From Naematelia aurantialba (taxonomy: Eukaryota; Basidiomycota; Tremellomycetes; Tremellales; Naemateliaceae): a stretch of 64,000 nt of DNA. The stretch spans positions 2,046,501 through 2,110,500 of the forward strand of contig JAKFAO010000002.1 of the NCBI GenBank assembly GCA_021527695.1. The letters run 5' to 3'. This document shows, in pieces, positions 47,321-58,400 of this stretch (the first letter of the stretch is position 1; each line of letters begins with the position of its first letter). A model generated the notes under the pieces. It saw nothing but the letters and a program-made list of their open reading frames with translations. It had not been told where the DNA came from and made no database searches. Position numbers and translations under genes: made by a program.

Positions 47321-48580
47321 ATGATCGTCAGGCATCCGCCAGCAGTATCCTTGTGAGAAAGCGCTGCATACCGGGTCTCTCTAACATGTAATTCAGGGCA
47401 AAAGCTAACGAACGTGATACAGCTTGCTCTTACTGTTCTTCTTTCCCGATACCTGCCTCGCTCGCTCTCACGCTGCGGCTGTGCTCGACGAGTCCACTCT
47501 GACTCCTGCACCTCGAAAGTCGGGCTATCCGGGGTCTGTGTACCTGCAGGCCGAGGCGGTGGCTGCAGTGCGACGCGGCCCCGATACCGAAGCCGAAGCC
47601 GACGCCGGCGCTTTGGCGCAGACTGGATCGAGGCGGCCCGAATATATTGCCCATCCCGCTGGGTCGCTGGTGTGTCGCCCTTTTGGCGAGTGCGAGCCAT
47701 GTCCACATAATGAGGTGAGTCTCACTGCTCACTACTCCTCGTCGTCTCATTTCCGCATTGCAAGACGGTACGGTCGGCTGACGTCAACGTCGCTTTCCTT
47801 CCTATCTCTCACTCTCCGTCCTCGTGCACCATTCGCCTGAATCTCATCTGAACCGTGACCCTTCGCCTGAACCGACTCCTGATCGTGACCATTCGCCGAA
47901 ATCATCTCCTGAACCGTGACCATTCGCCGGAACCTCTGCTGAACCATGCAGCTCGACCAACCCTTTTGTCTCCCCTTTGGTAATCGTCGTCTCCTGCATT
48001 GTATTCCAGCAGACCAGGCACACGCCGTACTATCAGGCTACGAATCGGCCGACGATCGGAAGCAGCCTAAAGGGGAGGTGCCGGCTTGGGAAGCGTGTGG
48101 GCGGGTGGTGGCTACTGAACGGAGGGATTTCTTTGAATTTGTGGTGCGTCTCTTCCTACCTTAGCCATCACATGCTTGTATCGCCCCGTTACGTCACCAC
48201 CTGCCGTTGCTTCACCTGCATCGATTTGGTCAGCCTCATCCAGCTGGATATCACTGAGCAATCTCGGCTTCATGTGCCCGCTCTGCCCCTTTCTTTGAGT
48301 GTGTTGTTGTGTGTATTTTGTTTTTGAGTGTTTTTGGGTGTCTGTTTGAGTCTCTTTGAGGGTATTTGAGTGTGTTTGAGTGTCTATCAATGTTGCGAGC
48401 GGTCTACGGATCTCTACCTGTCAACCCTCGTCTCTCGCTGACACGACGCAGACGGCAAACCTCTTGTTCCTTATTGTAGCACTGACGATCCTCTGGGCCC
48501 GATCATCCGCCCTCGCAGCGGCTCAGTACCGCCAGCTCGCCGCGCGGATAGGCATCCCCAGTGGGAGTTGGCGTACCTGA
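47321..48580 (+). CDS. JTB-like small single-pass membrane protein
   Basis: Exons 47321-47352, 47423-47714, 47952-48143 and 48452-48580 give 214 aa with all phases matching. Splicing exon 1 to exon 2 creates a signal peptide, MIVRHPPAVSFLLLLFFFPD, that is not visible in any single frame. The lumenal part is Cys-rich: FGECEPCPHNE, QPFCLPFGNRRLLHC, WEACGRVVATERRDFFEF. One transmembrane helix (LLFLIVALTILWARSSAL) and a short AAAQYRQLAARIGI tail follow. The order of CxxC, C, GxxxxxxC, C and ExxxFxxF before the helix resembles the JTB family, implicated in mitochondria and cytokinesis in animals; that assignment is by eye. Divergent from the TBC gene 261 nt away. Intron 2 carries a tandem repeat. 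Confidence 0.75.
47830..47950. repeat. Tandem CTGAACCGTGACCATTCGCC repeat in an intron of the JTB-like gene
   Basis: Four to five degenerate copies of a 30-33-nt unit containing CTGAACCGTGACC(A/C)TTCGCC, reaching right up to the acceptor at 47951. Confidence 0.85.
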
Positions 48581-49261
48581 GCCGAGGTTGGATGCACCGA
48601 TTCGCGGTTGGATACACCGAATCGCGACTGTCGTCTTCGTGTTTGGAAATTCTAGGCGACATTACCGCAACGACGCCGCGCGAGCCGGCTCAAGCTCAAG
48701 AATTGCTTGCACGCGATAACGATAACGAGACGTCCACAGAGCCGATACGTCCTGGATCTGTTGATCAGTCGGATACGGTGTGGATCTGCTGGCGCAAGCG
48801 AGTAAATCAGGTCACGCCGCACTGCGTGCTTGTCCCGTCTGGATGAGCCTGTGCGACTGCGATTGTCCGACCCTCCGACTCGAGCATTGCCGGGCTCCGG
48901 GGGCACAAGGCGTAAAGGCGTAGTCACAAGGGCGTAGGCAGAAAGGCGAAGGAACAACTACATGTGGTACTCGGTCCGACGATGGCGATGCGGGAGAGCT
49001 GTCCGGGGGCAAGCGTCCGGAACACGTCCATGAGACAAGGAGACTCATTACCTTCGTGATCCGTCGGGCACAATAGCATATCACGTCAGATGCATATAAC
49101 GTGGGATAGATGTCCCAACACATCTCAGCTCCCACTACAATCCACCACACGCGCATCGCAACTGTCGCTCCCACCCAACCCTACCCACCTCCCCGCCGGC
49201 CGCCCTTGCCCCTTCACGCTTCACCCTGGCCTCTCTGCTCTACTTTGATGATCGCTTCATG
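48581..49261. other. Convergent intergenic region
   Basis: 681 nt between the converging JTB-like and nucleoporin genes. An 18-19-nt GGTTGGAT(G/A)CACCGA unit occurs twice near 48584 and 48607. No gene seen. Confidence 0.45.
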
Positions 49262-51411
49262 TTACCGCTCGCTCGTGACCAAGCCCAAACCATGCTTGAT
49301 GACATCTGCGTCAAAATTGTCGTCCCGTACCAGCTCTGTGAGCTTTTGCAGCGCCATCTGCTGTTGGCCCAGCACCTAGCCGGCATTAGCTGCGTCACTC
49401 GCTCCGAGCCTGCGTTCCCCTTCCCCAGGTCCGAGGCCCCCCGGCGTTCCCCTTCCCCAGGTCCGAGGCCCCCCCCGCGGCGCCCTTCCCAAAACAAAAA
49501 AAAATAAGACAGAAGAAGAAAACAAAACGAGCCCACACCAAACTCACCTCGGCAACCTCGGCCAACGCCCTCTCGTCCCCTGTCCAACCTACAGCCCCCG
49601 TGTCGCCTCTCAACCGCCTCCTCCGCCTCAGTTCCTCCACGCTTCCCCACAGCTCATTCACCTCGCCAATCATCCGTCCTCCTGCGCTCTTTGCCCGCGG
49701 CGTTCCTCCCCCCCCTGGTGTGCCTGCCCTTTCGCCCACACCGCCGCCCCCGCCGCCGCCGCCGAGCCCGATCGTCCCGCCTGACCGCCTTGTCCGTCCG
49801 TCCAGCTCCGCTTTGACTGCCTCAAGTTTCGCGCGCGTGTCGCTGTCGTCTGGCCGTGTTGGCACGGAGACGTGTTGCGAAAGCAGGGCCACGACGTGGA
49901 TGAAGCGGTGGAGGAGGGACTGTAGCTCCGATTGCAGGGCTGCGACGCGGATGGACGAGGCGAGGGACGTCTCCCTCGTGAGCTTGGATAGTGCGGCGGT
50001 GATATCCTGTACATGCTCCGTCAGCGCTGCGGGCACCAATCGCAGCGAGGAGGAAGGAGGAGGCGAGCGGCCTTCTGCGATGAGGGAGAAGGACGTACTC
50101 TGATGACATGTTGATGCACGCTCGCGACATTCTCTTGCATCTGTATCCGCTTTTGCACGTCCGCCCACCCCGTCGCGAGTACTGGAATCATTCTGCCACC
50201 CACTGTCAGCCACTCTCCAGACCCCATAACTGTGATTTGCAGATTGGTACCCACGTGTTAGGGTCTGGATTCTCCCTCAGCGCCCTCTGCCACTTGGCCT
50301 CATCTACTGCGCCTGGCGGACGGGCATACTGGGCCGTCGTTCCCGGCTCGACCACATTATAGAAGTAATACTATCTCGATCAGCAAGTTGTCCGCGTGTA
50401 ACCAGAAATCACTGACCTTGAACCGACACTCTGAGCTGCTCGGATCCCACGCATTATACACACTAGTTATCCGGTCCTCGATGTTCGCTTCGGGCCGCGG
50501 AGCAGTTTGGAACAGCGCGGGCCGATTGTTCGTACTCTGCTGCAAGCCCTGAGACTGCAACCCAAATTGCCCCAACTGTTGTTGCTGCTGCTGTTGCTGG
50601 GGGCCACCAAATCCTCCGCCGAATTGCGACTGCGACTGCGCGCCAAACGGTCCGCCAGGCTGTGACTGCGCTGTGGAGCCGAACAGACCACCCGAGGGCG
50701 GTTGTGCCGACTGACCGAGACCGCCGGCGTTGGTGCTCCCGAACAGGCCGCCTGGTTTCGCTCCAAATAGCGAGGAAGAGGCCGGGTTCTGCGTTGCGTT
50801 TTGCGCCTGCGACGTCGAGCCAAAGAGACCTGAACCCCCGGATGGGGCTGCACCAAAAAGACCAGATCCAGACTGCTGTCCCTGCTGCTGAGGCTGCTGC
50901 GTCGCTTGACCGCTTCCGAACAATCCTCCTCCAGCAGAATTAGCGCCGAACAACCCCCCCTGCGGCTGCTGCTGCTGTTGCGACATATTTGCCGCTCCAA
51001 ACAGCCCTGCTTGAGGTTGTCCCTGCTGCGGCTGCTGTTGCTGACCGCCGGCAGACGTTGAGCCAAAGAGTCCGCCTCCAGTTTGACCAGATGCCGAGGC
51101 ACCAAAGAGACCCGACCCCGTCCCGCCCGTGGACGCTGGCGCTGAATTGGCGGCAGGCTGTCCAAAGAGGCCCGTGCTGGACATTTGTGATTGCTGAGGA
51201 TTGGGAGTGGAGAAGCCGCCAAACAGCGGCTTGGACGCTACGACCATCAGCCGAGGACTTGAGCTCTAGCGCGGACAGCAGACGACGCACTCGATGTGGA
51301 AGCAGCGTTGTTTTGAGCTTGTGCAGCCGGTGCGCCTGGTTTATGTCAGCTCCGTCTCTTGTAACCCCCACCACCAACAGACATAGACAACACACCGAAT
51401 GAAAACGACAT
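49262..51411 (-). CDS. NUP57: FG-repeat nucleoporin Nup57/Nup54
   Basis: Channel nucleoporin of the Nsp1-Nup57-Nup49 (p62-p54-p58) complex. A 16-nt first exon codes MSFSF-G (51411-51396). Exon 2 (APAAQAQNNAAS) is spliced by a phase 1 donor to TSKPLFGGFSTPNP. About 200 residues of GLFG/LFG/FG repeats in Gln/Asn/Ser/Gly spacers follow, one of the classic FG domains. The structured C-terminus starts ANIEDRITSVYNAWDPSSSE and continues KYYFYNVVEPG, WQRALRENPDPNT, MIPVLATGWADVQKRIQMQ, then coiled coil (LQSELQSLLHRFIHVVALLS, NELWGSVEELRRRRR) and a last exon VLGQQQMALQKLTELVRDD. The intron before the last exon contains a duplicated C-rich segment. The alpha-helical region assembles the complex by family knowledge. 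Confidence 0.9.
49412..49474. repeat. 31-nt direct repeat in a NUP57 intron
   Basis: Two copies of GCGTTCCCCTTCCCCAGG followed by TCCGAGGCCCCC, starting at 49412 and 49444, within the last NUP57 intron. Confidence 0.9.
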
Positions 51412-51736
51412 CTGCGATCAAGTCGCACTTGCAAAATACGTCGGATCTCAGAAACGCGCCTGCTCTTTTGGCGTATCAGAACAACTCCTCGTAGTAAAAT
51501 GCCACGTAACCCTCCTCCTCCCTATCCCCCTATTTTCTGTGGGGCTCCGGGGTCCCGCGTGCTCCAAGCCAGGCGCTCCAACGAGGCAATTTCGAACACT
51601 TCGCACTCGCATACCTCGTCGTTCACAGTCACAAACTCAACAGCGAGCAACACCCAACCCCGCCGTGTCATCCACTCGGTGATCTCGCCCCTTCTCCCTC
51701 TTCAGTCCATTCTCTGCCTGTCTTTCCCGAAGCAAA
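51412..51736. promoter_or_regulatory. Divergent promoter between NUP57 and the FGGY kinase
   Basis: 325 nt shared upstream region of two divergent genes. Pyrimidine-rich stretches lie just before the kinase start. No repeats or further ORFs. Confidence 0.5.
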
Positions 51737-54700
51737 ATGAGCGACATGGACTACTTCATTGGTTTTGATGTGTGAGTACCGCCGTGCCAGCGGGTCAAAG
51801 GACGCAGCTGACGAGCTCGAAGCGGCACTGGGTCGGGCAGAGCGTGTCTCGTCGACCGGACTGGCAAGCTGATCGCCGAGCACTCTCGTGAGTCACTTCG
51901 GACGTCTCTCAATACTGTGCTTTGCCCGTCGTCCTGATAAACTTCCTCCTCCGTCAGCCTGGGAGACACTTGTGTGTATGCCAAGCTTCCCAACCCTCGC
52001 CCCTATCCGCTGTCTAAATAGCTCCGTCGGCCACGCGTGAAATGCTGAGCTTGACACAGAGGCTACCTTGACTCACCGCTCGCCGACCGACCACAGGATC
52101 TTCGAACAATCAACGTCCGACATCTGGGCGGCGCTTTCGAAATGCTGTCGCACCATCCTCGCATCGTCCGGCGTCTCTCCGTCCTCCGTAAAGGGCATAG
52201 GCTTCGATGCCACCTGCTCGCTTGCGGTGGTAGATCGTCAAGGCCAGCCCGTGAGCGTCAGCAGAACCGGCTCGAGCGAGGACGACGAGCAGGACTCGAA
52301 CATTGGTTTAGCCAGGGAATGGAACATCATCTTGTGGGCTGATCATCGGGCCGAGGAAGAGGCAGAGAAGATCAACTCGACAGGCGAAGGCGTCCTCGGT
52401 TTCGTTGGGAATACCATGAGTGTGGGTCTCATATCCGCCGCAAATGCGTGCGGCCTGATCCTGACGTATGATCCAGCTCGAAATGGAAATCCCAAAGACC
52501 TTGTGGCTCAAGAAGCACATGGCAGAAGATAGGTTCAAGCAGTGCATGTTTTTCGAGTGCGTCGCTCCACCTCTCTTGTTCCGCTACTAATAGCTCTCCA
52601 TAGTCTACCAGACTACTTGACCTACCGCGCGACGACCTCGTTGGCACGCTCCACGTGCTCGCTTGCATGCAAGTGTTCGTTCGTCCCTCGCGGTGCCACC
52701 ATGACGCACGCATGCGATGGCGGCAAGGAAGAAGTATCCACTACTGGCTGGCAGCCACGCTTCTTTGACAAGATCGGTGCGTTTCTTTTGCGTCTCAGTC
52801 GGGGTTCACGATTGACGGCTGACGGGGCAGGTCTCGGTGATATGGTCAAAGATGACTTTGATCAGCTCGGCGGTATCCCCGGCAAGAACGGGCTGATTCT
52901 GACTGCTGGGCAGCCGGTCGGCAATGGTCTCAGCAAGACTGCGGCCGAAGAGCTCGGTCTCGTCGAGGGTATTGCCGTCGGTAGCGGGGTCATTGATGCG
53001 TGAGTGGCACTATACCCGATACAATCCCTTTGTCGTTTCGCTCACGCATGATGCAGGTACGCCGGATGGATAGGGACTGTTGCTGCGCGCCATACGGCTT
53101 CCGATGGCAAGGCAGCTACGGCGGAACCGACACTGGATGAAGCAGAGACGAGACTCGCTGCGATCGCCGGGACTAGTACCTGTCATATTGCGCAGAGCAA
53201 GGAAGGCATACTTGTTCCTGGGTGAGCTGTGTGCAGCAGACCATACAGGCCTCGACTGACATGTACAGTGTCGTCAGTGGCTCATAATGCGATCGTGTCA
53301 GGGGCAATTGCTAATAGCAGCAGTGGGGTCCGTATCGTGACGCCGTCTTCCCCGGCTTGTGGATGAATGAAGGCGGCCAGTCCTCTACGGGTCAAGTAAG
53401 TCGACGCCCTGTTGGAGCGCATGACAGAAAGGGGGCTCACGATATCTAGTTGATCGACTTTATGATGACTACGCATCCGGCCTACCCGAAGCTGCAAGCT
53501 TTAAGTGGAAAGACGGGCAAGAACGCTTTTGAGCTCCTCGCTGAGCGGCTGGAGAGGATGCGTCAGGCCAAAGGAGTCGACACGACCAGTGCGTCTCGTC
53601 TTCTACCTTGCATTGTCACTGACTGGAGCGTGAAGCGCATTTGACGAAAGATCTGCATTTCTATCCCGACTTGGTGAGCTGTCCAACACAACTCGAAAGC
53701 ATCCAACTGACACCGCAAAGCACGGTTAGCCATTCTACCGACTCGCCGGTAAACATCGGACGGGACTGATGCAGGCGCGTAGGAAATCGGTCGCCCCTTG
53801 CCGACCCCCGTATGAAGGGTATGATCACTGGTTTGGCGCTCGACGACTCGCTCGACGACCTCGCTCGCAAGTTCAACGTGACTCTCGAGGTAGGTATTTG
53901 TCTTGCTCTGCGGTGCTGTCCCTGTGGATGTGTGATGAGTAGACGTTGGCTCACTCGATCGGGGCGCAGGCTATCGCTCTGCAGACGCGACATATCGTCG
54001 ACGAGATGAATAACAAGGGCCACAAGATCGACTCGATCTACATGAGCGGTGAGTGCGCGATCCCTCGACCGGCCGTGAGCGGTAGACCACCTAGCTTGCT
54101 AGCTCGTCTGCCTCTCCGCGCGGCTGTCAGTGGCCTGGCTGACGTTTGTTCTCTTCTTCCGTGGCGACTTCGGTCGACGCCATGTTCGGTTCCTCCTCCC
54201 TGCCGTCGCTCCACTCCACCCTATGTTCAATCACGCTTGTTCCCGTGCACAACCGCGCATCTTCTCCGCTTCACGCCTCTTCCCATGCACATTCGCCGTC
54301 TTTCCCATCACCGCCGCCATTCTGGCCACACCAACACCCTGCTCTGGCGACTAACTGTGGCGACTCTCCGGTCCAGGCTCGCAAGCCAAGAACTCTGCAC
54401 TCATGGGCCTGCTGGCCTCGGTCCTGCAAATGCCAATCATCATCCCGCCCCAGCCGTCTGCCGCCGTCGTGCTTGGCGCGGCTATGCTCGGCCGATTCGC
54501 ATACGACCTCTCGACCGCGCGCCGCGGCGCGCCCATCACGTCCCAGGCCGAGGCGGACGCCGCCGGCGCCAGCGAGCACAACGCCCTGTGGCACGTCATG
54601 GTCTCGATGACGCAGCCCGGCGTGCGCGTCGAGCCGAGGTCAGGCGGTACCGGCGACAGCGAGAGACGCCTCCTAGATGTAAAGTACAAGATCTTCAGAG

Positions 54701-54756
54701 AGAGCGTCGAGGTCCAGCGAAGGTGGAGGGAGATGGTCAACGAGGTCGCGCCCTAG
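51737..54756 (+). CDS. FGGY-family carbohydrate kinase (D-ribulokinase type), many-exon gene with microexons
   Basis: Phosphorylates a sugar or polyol; the closest architecture I know is the fungal/animal ribulokinase-like FGGY protein (yeast YDR109C). Start MSDMDYFIGFDV at 51737, stop at 54754-54756. Motifs in order are FDVGTGSGRACLVDRTGKLI, EQSTSDIWAAL, GIGFDATCSLAV, ILWADHRAEEEA, SLEMEIPKTLWLKKHM, DLPDYLTYRAT, GSGVIDAYAGWIG, GTSTCHIAQS, LVPG-V-WGPYRDAVFPGLWM, GGQSSTGQ, YPDL-H-GNRSPLADPRM, SIYMSGSQAKNSAL. At least 13 exons, most introns 45-60 nt. Two exons of 4 nt restore the conserved V and H; an exon of about 14 nt at 51958-51971 is also likely. One intron (about 54051-54374) is much longer. 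The acceptor near 52061 is the least certain junction. Confidence 0.9.
53269..53272 (+). other. 4-nt microexon (TGTC) in the FGGY kinase gene
   Basis: The preceding exon ends GTTCCTGG at 53221 (phase 2) and the next begins TGGGGTCCG at 53324 (phase 0). No single intron joins them in frame. Introns 53222-53268 (GTGAGC..CTGAC..ACAG) and 53273-53323 (GTCAGT..CTAAT..GCAG) leave TGTC, which completes Gly and supplies Val in the conserved VPGVWGPY. Confidence 0.75.
53721..53724 (+). other. Second 4-nt microexon (CACG) in the FGGY kinase gene
   Basis: The exon ending YPDL at 53673 (phase 0) must join GA-AAT-CGG at 53781 (phase 1). Introns 53674-53720 (GTGAGC..CTGAC..AAAG) and 53725-53780 (GTTAGC..CTGAT..GTAG, skipping a nearer CAG) leave CACG, giving His plus the first base of Gly in the conserved HGNRSPLADP. 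Confidence 0.75.
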
Positions 54757-55449
<693 letters not shown>

Positions 55450-58400
55450 TCAGCATTGTTCGTCAGCAGACTCAGCACAACTCACCCAGGCAACGCGATT
55501 GACTATCCAGACGTCAGCAACGCGGATGAACAAAGATGCTGGCTTACATTCCGGGTTGTCTTCAATACGCTTCTCTGCAGCTCATCAGCTTGCAATTTCG
55601 CCTTCACCATCCCACTCACTAAGGCGGTGCGGATCAAAGGTCAAGGTACCGGGGCGCACACCAGACGACACCGACGTGACATCATCGGGAATATCGTCGC
55701 TGTCGATGATATTTCGAGCGCGACCAGCAATGATCTGGGCCCCATCAGCATCTCTCTCAGCCATCAAGCATATTACTCACGTCCGCGTACTGATGTTTGC
55801 GAAAGTCGGCTGGTCAGAGATGCTCAATGCCCGGAACTCAGGAGACTCACGTAGGCAACAGGCACAAGCTGAATGTTGTAAGCTACATATCTCGGCCCCA
55901 AGAGATGACCCACCGAGACGGAGCGCGTTGCACGTGCGTAAGTATAACAGAGACCATTGATGAGGTTCTGCAATTGATCGGCTTTAAATCCGATTTCATT
56001 GGCAACAACGACGTAGTGTGTCGGCTTGGCAGTTCCTTGCAATCCGGCGTGCGCTTGTAAGTACATGTCGAACGCGAAGGGGTGCGTGACGCCAGAATCG
56101 ACAACGGTCCCTGAGCAAGTGAGTGCCAGCGCTCACATCCATCTCACCTGCTGGCAGGTTACCCGTGCGATCGCCATCAGACGGATTCGCAGCGAAGAAC
56201 CTCATAGAGTGCTGGTACATAAGCTCAGGACGAGCAAGAGTCAATGTTTGATAACTCACTCGCTTAGCACAGATGACGAAAGTTATTTTCGGCTTGTAAT
56301 CAGGCCCGCCAACCTTGTAAACAGCCTCCTTCATGGACTTCATCTCAATGCTAACACCATCAGTCATGAGGTTCCGTAGACGTCACCGCCTGCCAACTGT
56401 ACTCACTTGGCGCATTGACCATACTGTCCCTCGCTGACGCCATCTCGGAACATCAGAATCTTCTCAGGCAGTGCCTTCTGCTCTTGACGGAACTTGAGCA
56501 AGTGCTCGTGTACCATGTTGTTCAAGTCTTGGATGATTTCCCTTACCATGATCAGCCGCACGTCACAGTCGTACACTTACGCCCGGCCCTCCTGCAGCCG
56601 TACACAGGAGTTGAACCGAACATTCTTTCCATTGACGGTAGCTACTGTCACTGCGGCGGATGGCGGGATTGCCTGTCCACCACGAGGTCCAGGGTGACTG
56701 ACATCGGCGCCAATCATCATGGTTTTGGCATCGAGCTGTATGGTCAGAATCCATCTTAAGATAAGCTGTCTCACCAGGGGCAGAGGAACCTCGTGGGTAA
56801 CACCGCCGAGCTTGCTGTGGATCTTCATGGATACATTACCGAGGTACTATACGAGATGGGTGAGCGAAGCCACAGAACGCTCAGCCGCGTGACTAACCTG
56901 TTCAATACCTCTGCCATCTTTGAGTTTGGAAGATTGGAGACATTGCGTTACGACCGGCTGTCAGATTATTAAGCTCAACACAACACAAATGGTGTCATCT
57001 GGCGTGCGAACCTTCTTGAGCATTTCCATGGCCACCCGTTTGATCTCTGAGTACAATGCAATCTCCTTGCGAGGCAGGATAACAATGATAAGTTGAGGAT
57101 CGATCTTCTCCTTTGTGGTTTGACTCATATAAGCTTGCCTGGCCGCTTCTTGCAGAGCCGCTGTCACGCCTCCCAGGGGCCGTCGATCATCATCGGGATT
57201 TCCTTGAATGAAGGCAGGGCTTGAATTCTGCACCGGGCAGTCTAGAGGCAGCGCATCAGACTCAGCACACGCGAGGTCGCAGGACCACTCACTGCTCTTG
57301 TTTAAGACGGCAACCAACCTTACAAATGCATGAGCGAGAAATGGTGAGGATGACTTACTTGGAAGCGAACATCGCGCCGCCTTGCTCTTTGGTGAAAGAT
57401 CTGTCGAACGAAAGGATTGACCAAACCCGGAGCGGTTGACCTTTCTGCGTGAACTGTAATGGAATGAGCGGATGTTCCACTTGGCAAGACCAAAAGAAAG
57501 ATAGGGATTGAACGAAACATGTAGAGAAGGTTCATTGGCAAGACGGGATCGCTGCTCACCGAGACGTCCTTCAGGTTCCAACCACCATACTGCGCACGAA
57601 GCTGTTTGTTCTGCGCATAGGTGATGGCGGGCGGGGCGAGTACTCTAGCATTCACTTTCATTGGTTCCCTCTGGAGCTCGATACCCCAATTACGGATCTT
57701 CGGTAGGTTGTCCCAGTTGAGCTTCACTCGCCATTCCCTAACTGCGACAGGTCAGCCGGGACTGCAAGATTGGATTCCATTCACTTTTTTGGAGCCGCTG
57801 CGGAGGAGGCAGAGCAGCTTGCTTGATCATCGCAGCAGTCTGATCAGACGTCAAAGAGCGCATTGGGATGCTATTGAAGGCTTCGATCTTCACGAATTCC
57901 ATCCTGCGACGTGAGCGCCTGTAGGAGAGGACTTTTAGCAACTTACGGAAGGAAGAACTTCTGGCCATACTGCACACATGGCAGGCGGGGTTTCGTGACC
58001 GTGATATTGTACTGCTCTACAAACATTCAGTACGCGACCTGGAAAGTTTACTGACCTTTCATGTATTGCACAACACTGAGTGTGCGGTCGGCTTTGCCGT
58101 CTTTACCGTTCAATGTGAACTTGAGATCCGCAGCGGCTTGACTTGTGATGCCGCGCATTGTGAAGACACGGTCGCTCTGTCTGCGGATGTTGTCAGAGGT
58201 GCTGGTCAACATGAAAGTCGTACCTGTGAGTGACCTTGAACTTAGCGCCACGAAGGATGGCATTGAGTCTTTGAAGCTGTCGAGGATGGATGCTATCCAG
58301 GCCGCCGCTTCCGGCACCGGGGCGACCTCCACCTCGGCCACCACGATCAAAACCACGGGTTTGACCACGATCACTGCCGCGTCCGCCCCTGCCACCTCCG

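Noticed and set aside
46727..47335. Single-frame 202-residue start for the TBC gene
   Set aside because: The frame crosses an intron inside the GRAM domain and its upstream part overlaps the divergent JTB-like start; splicing gives a clean GRAM domain.
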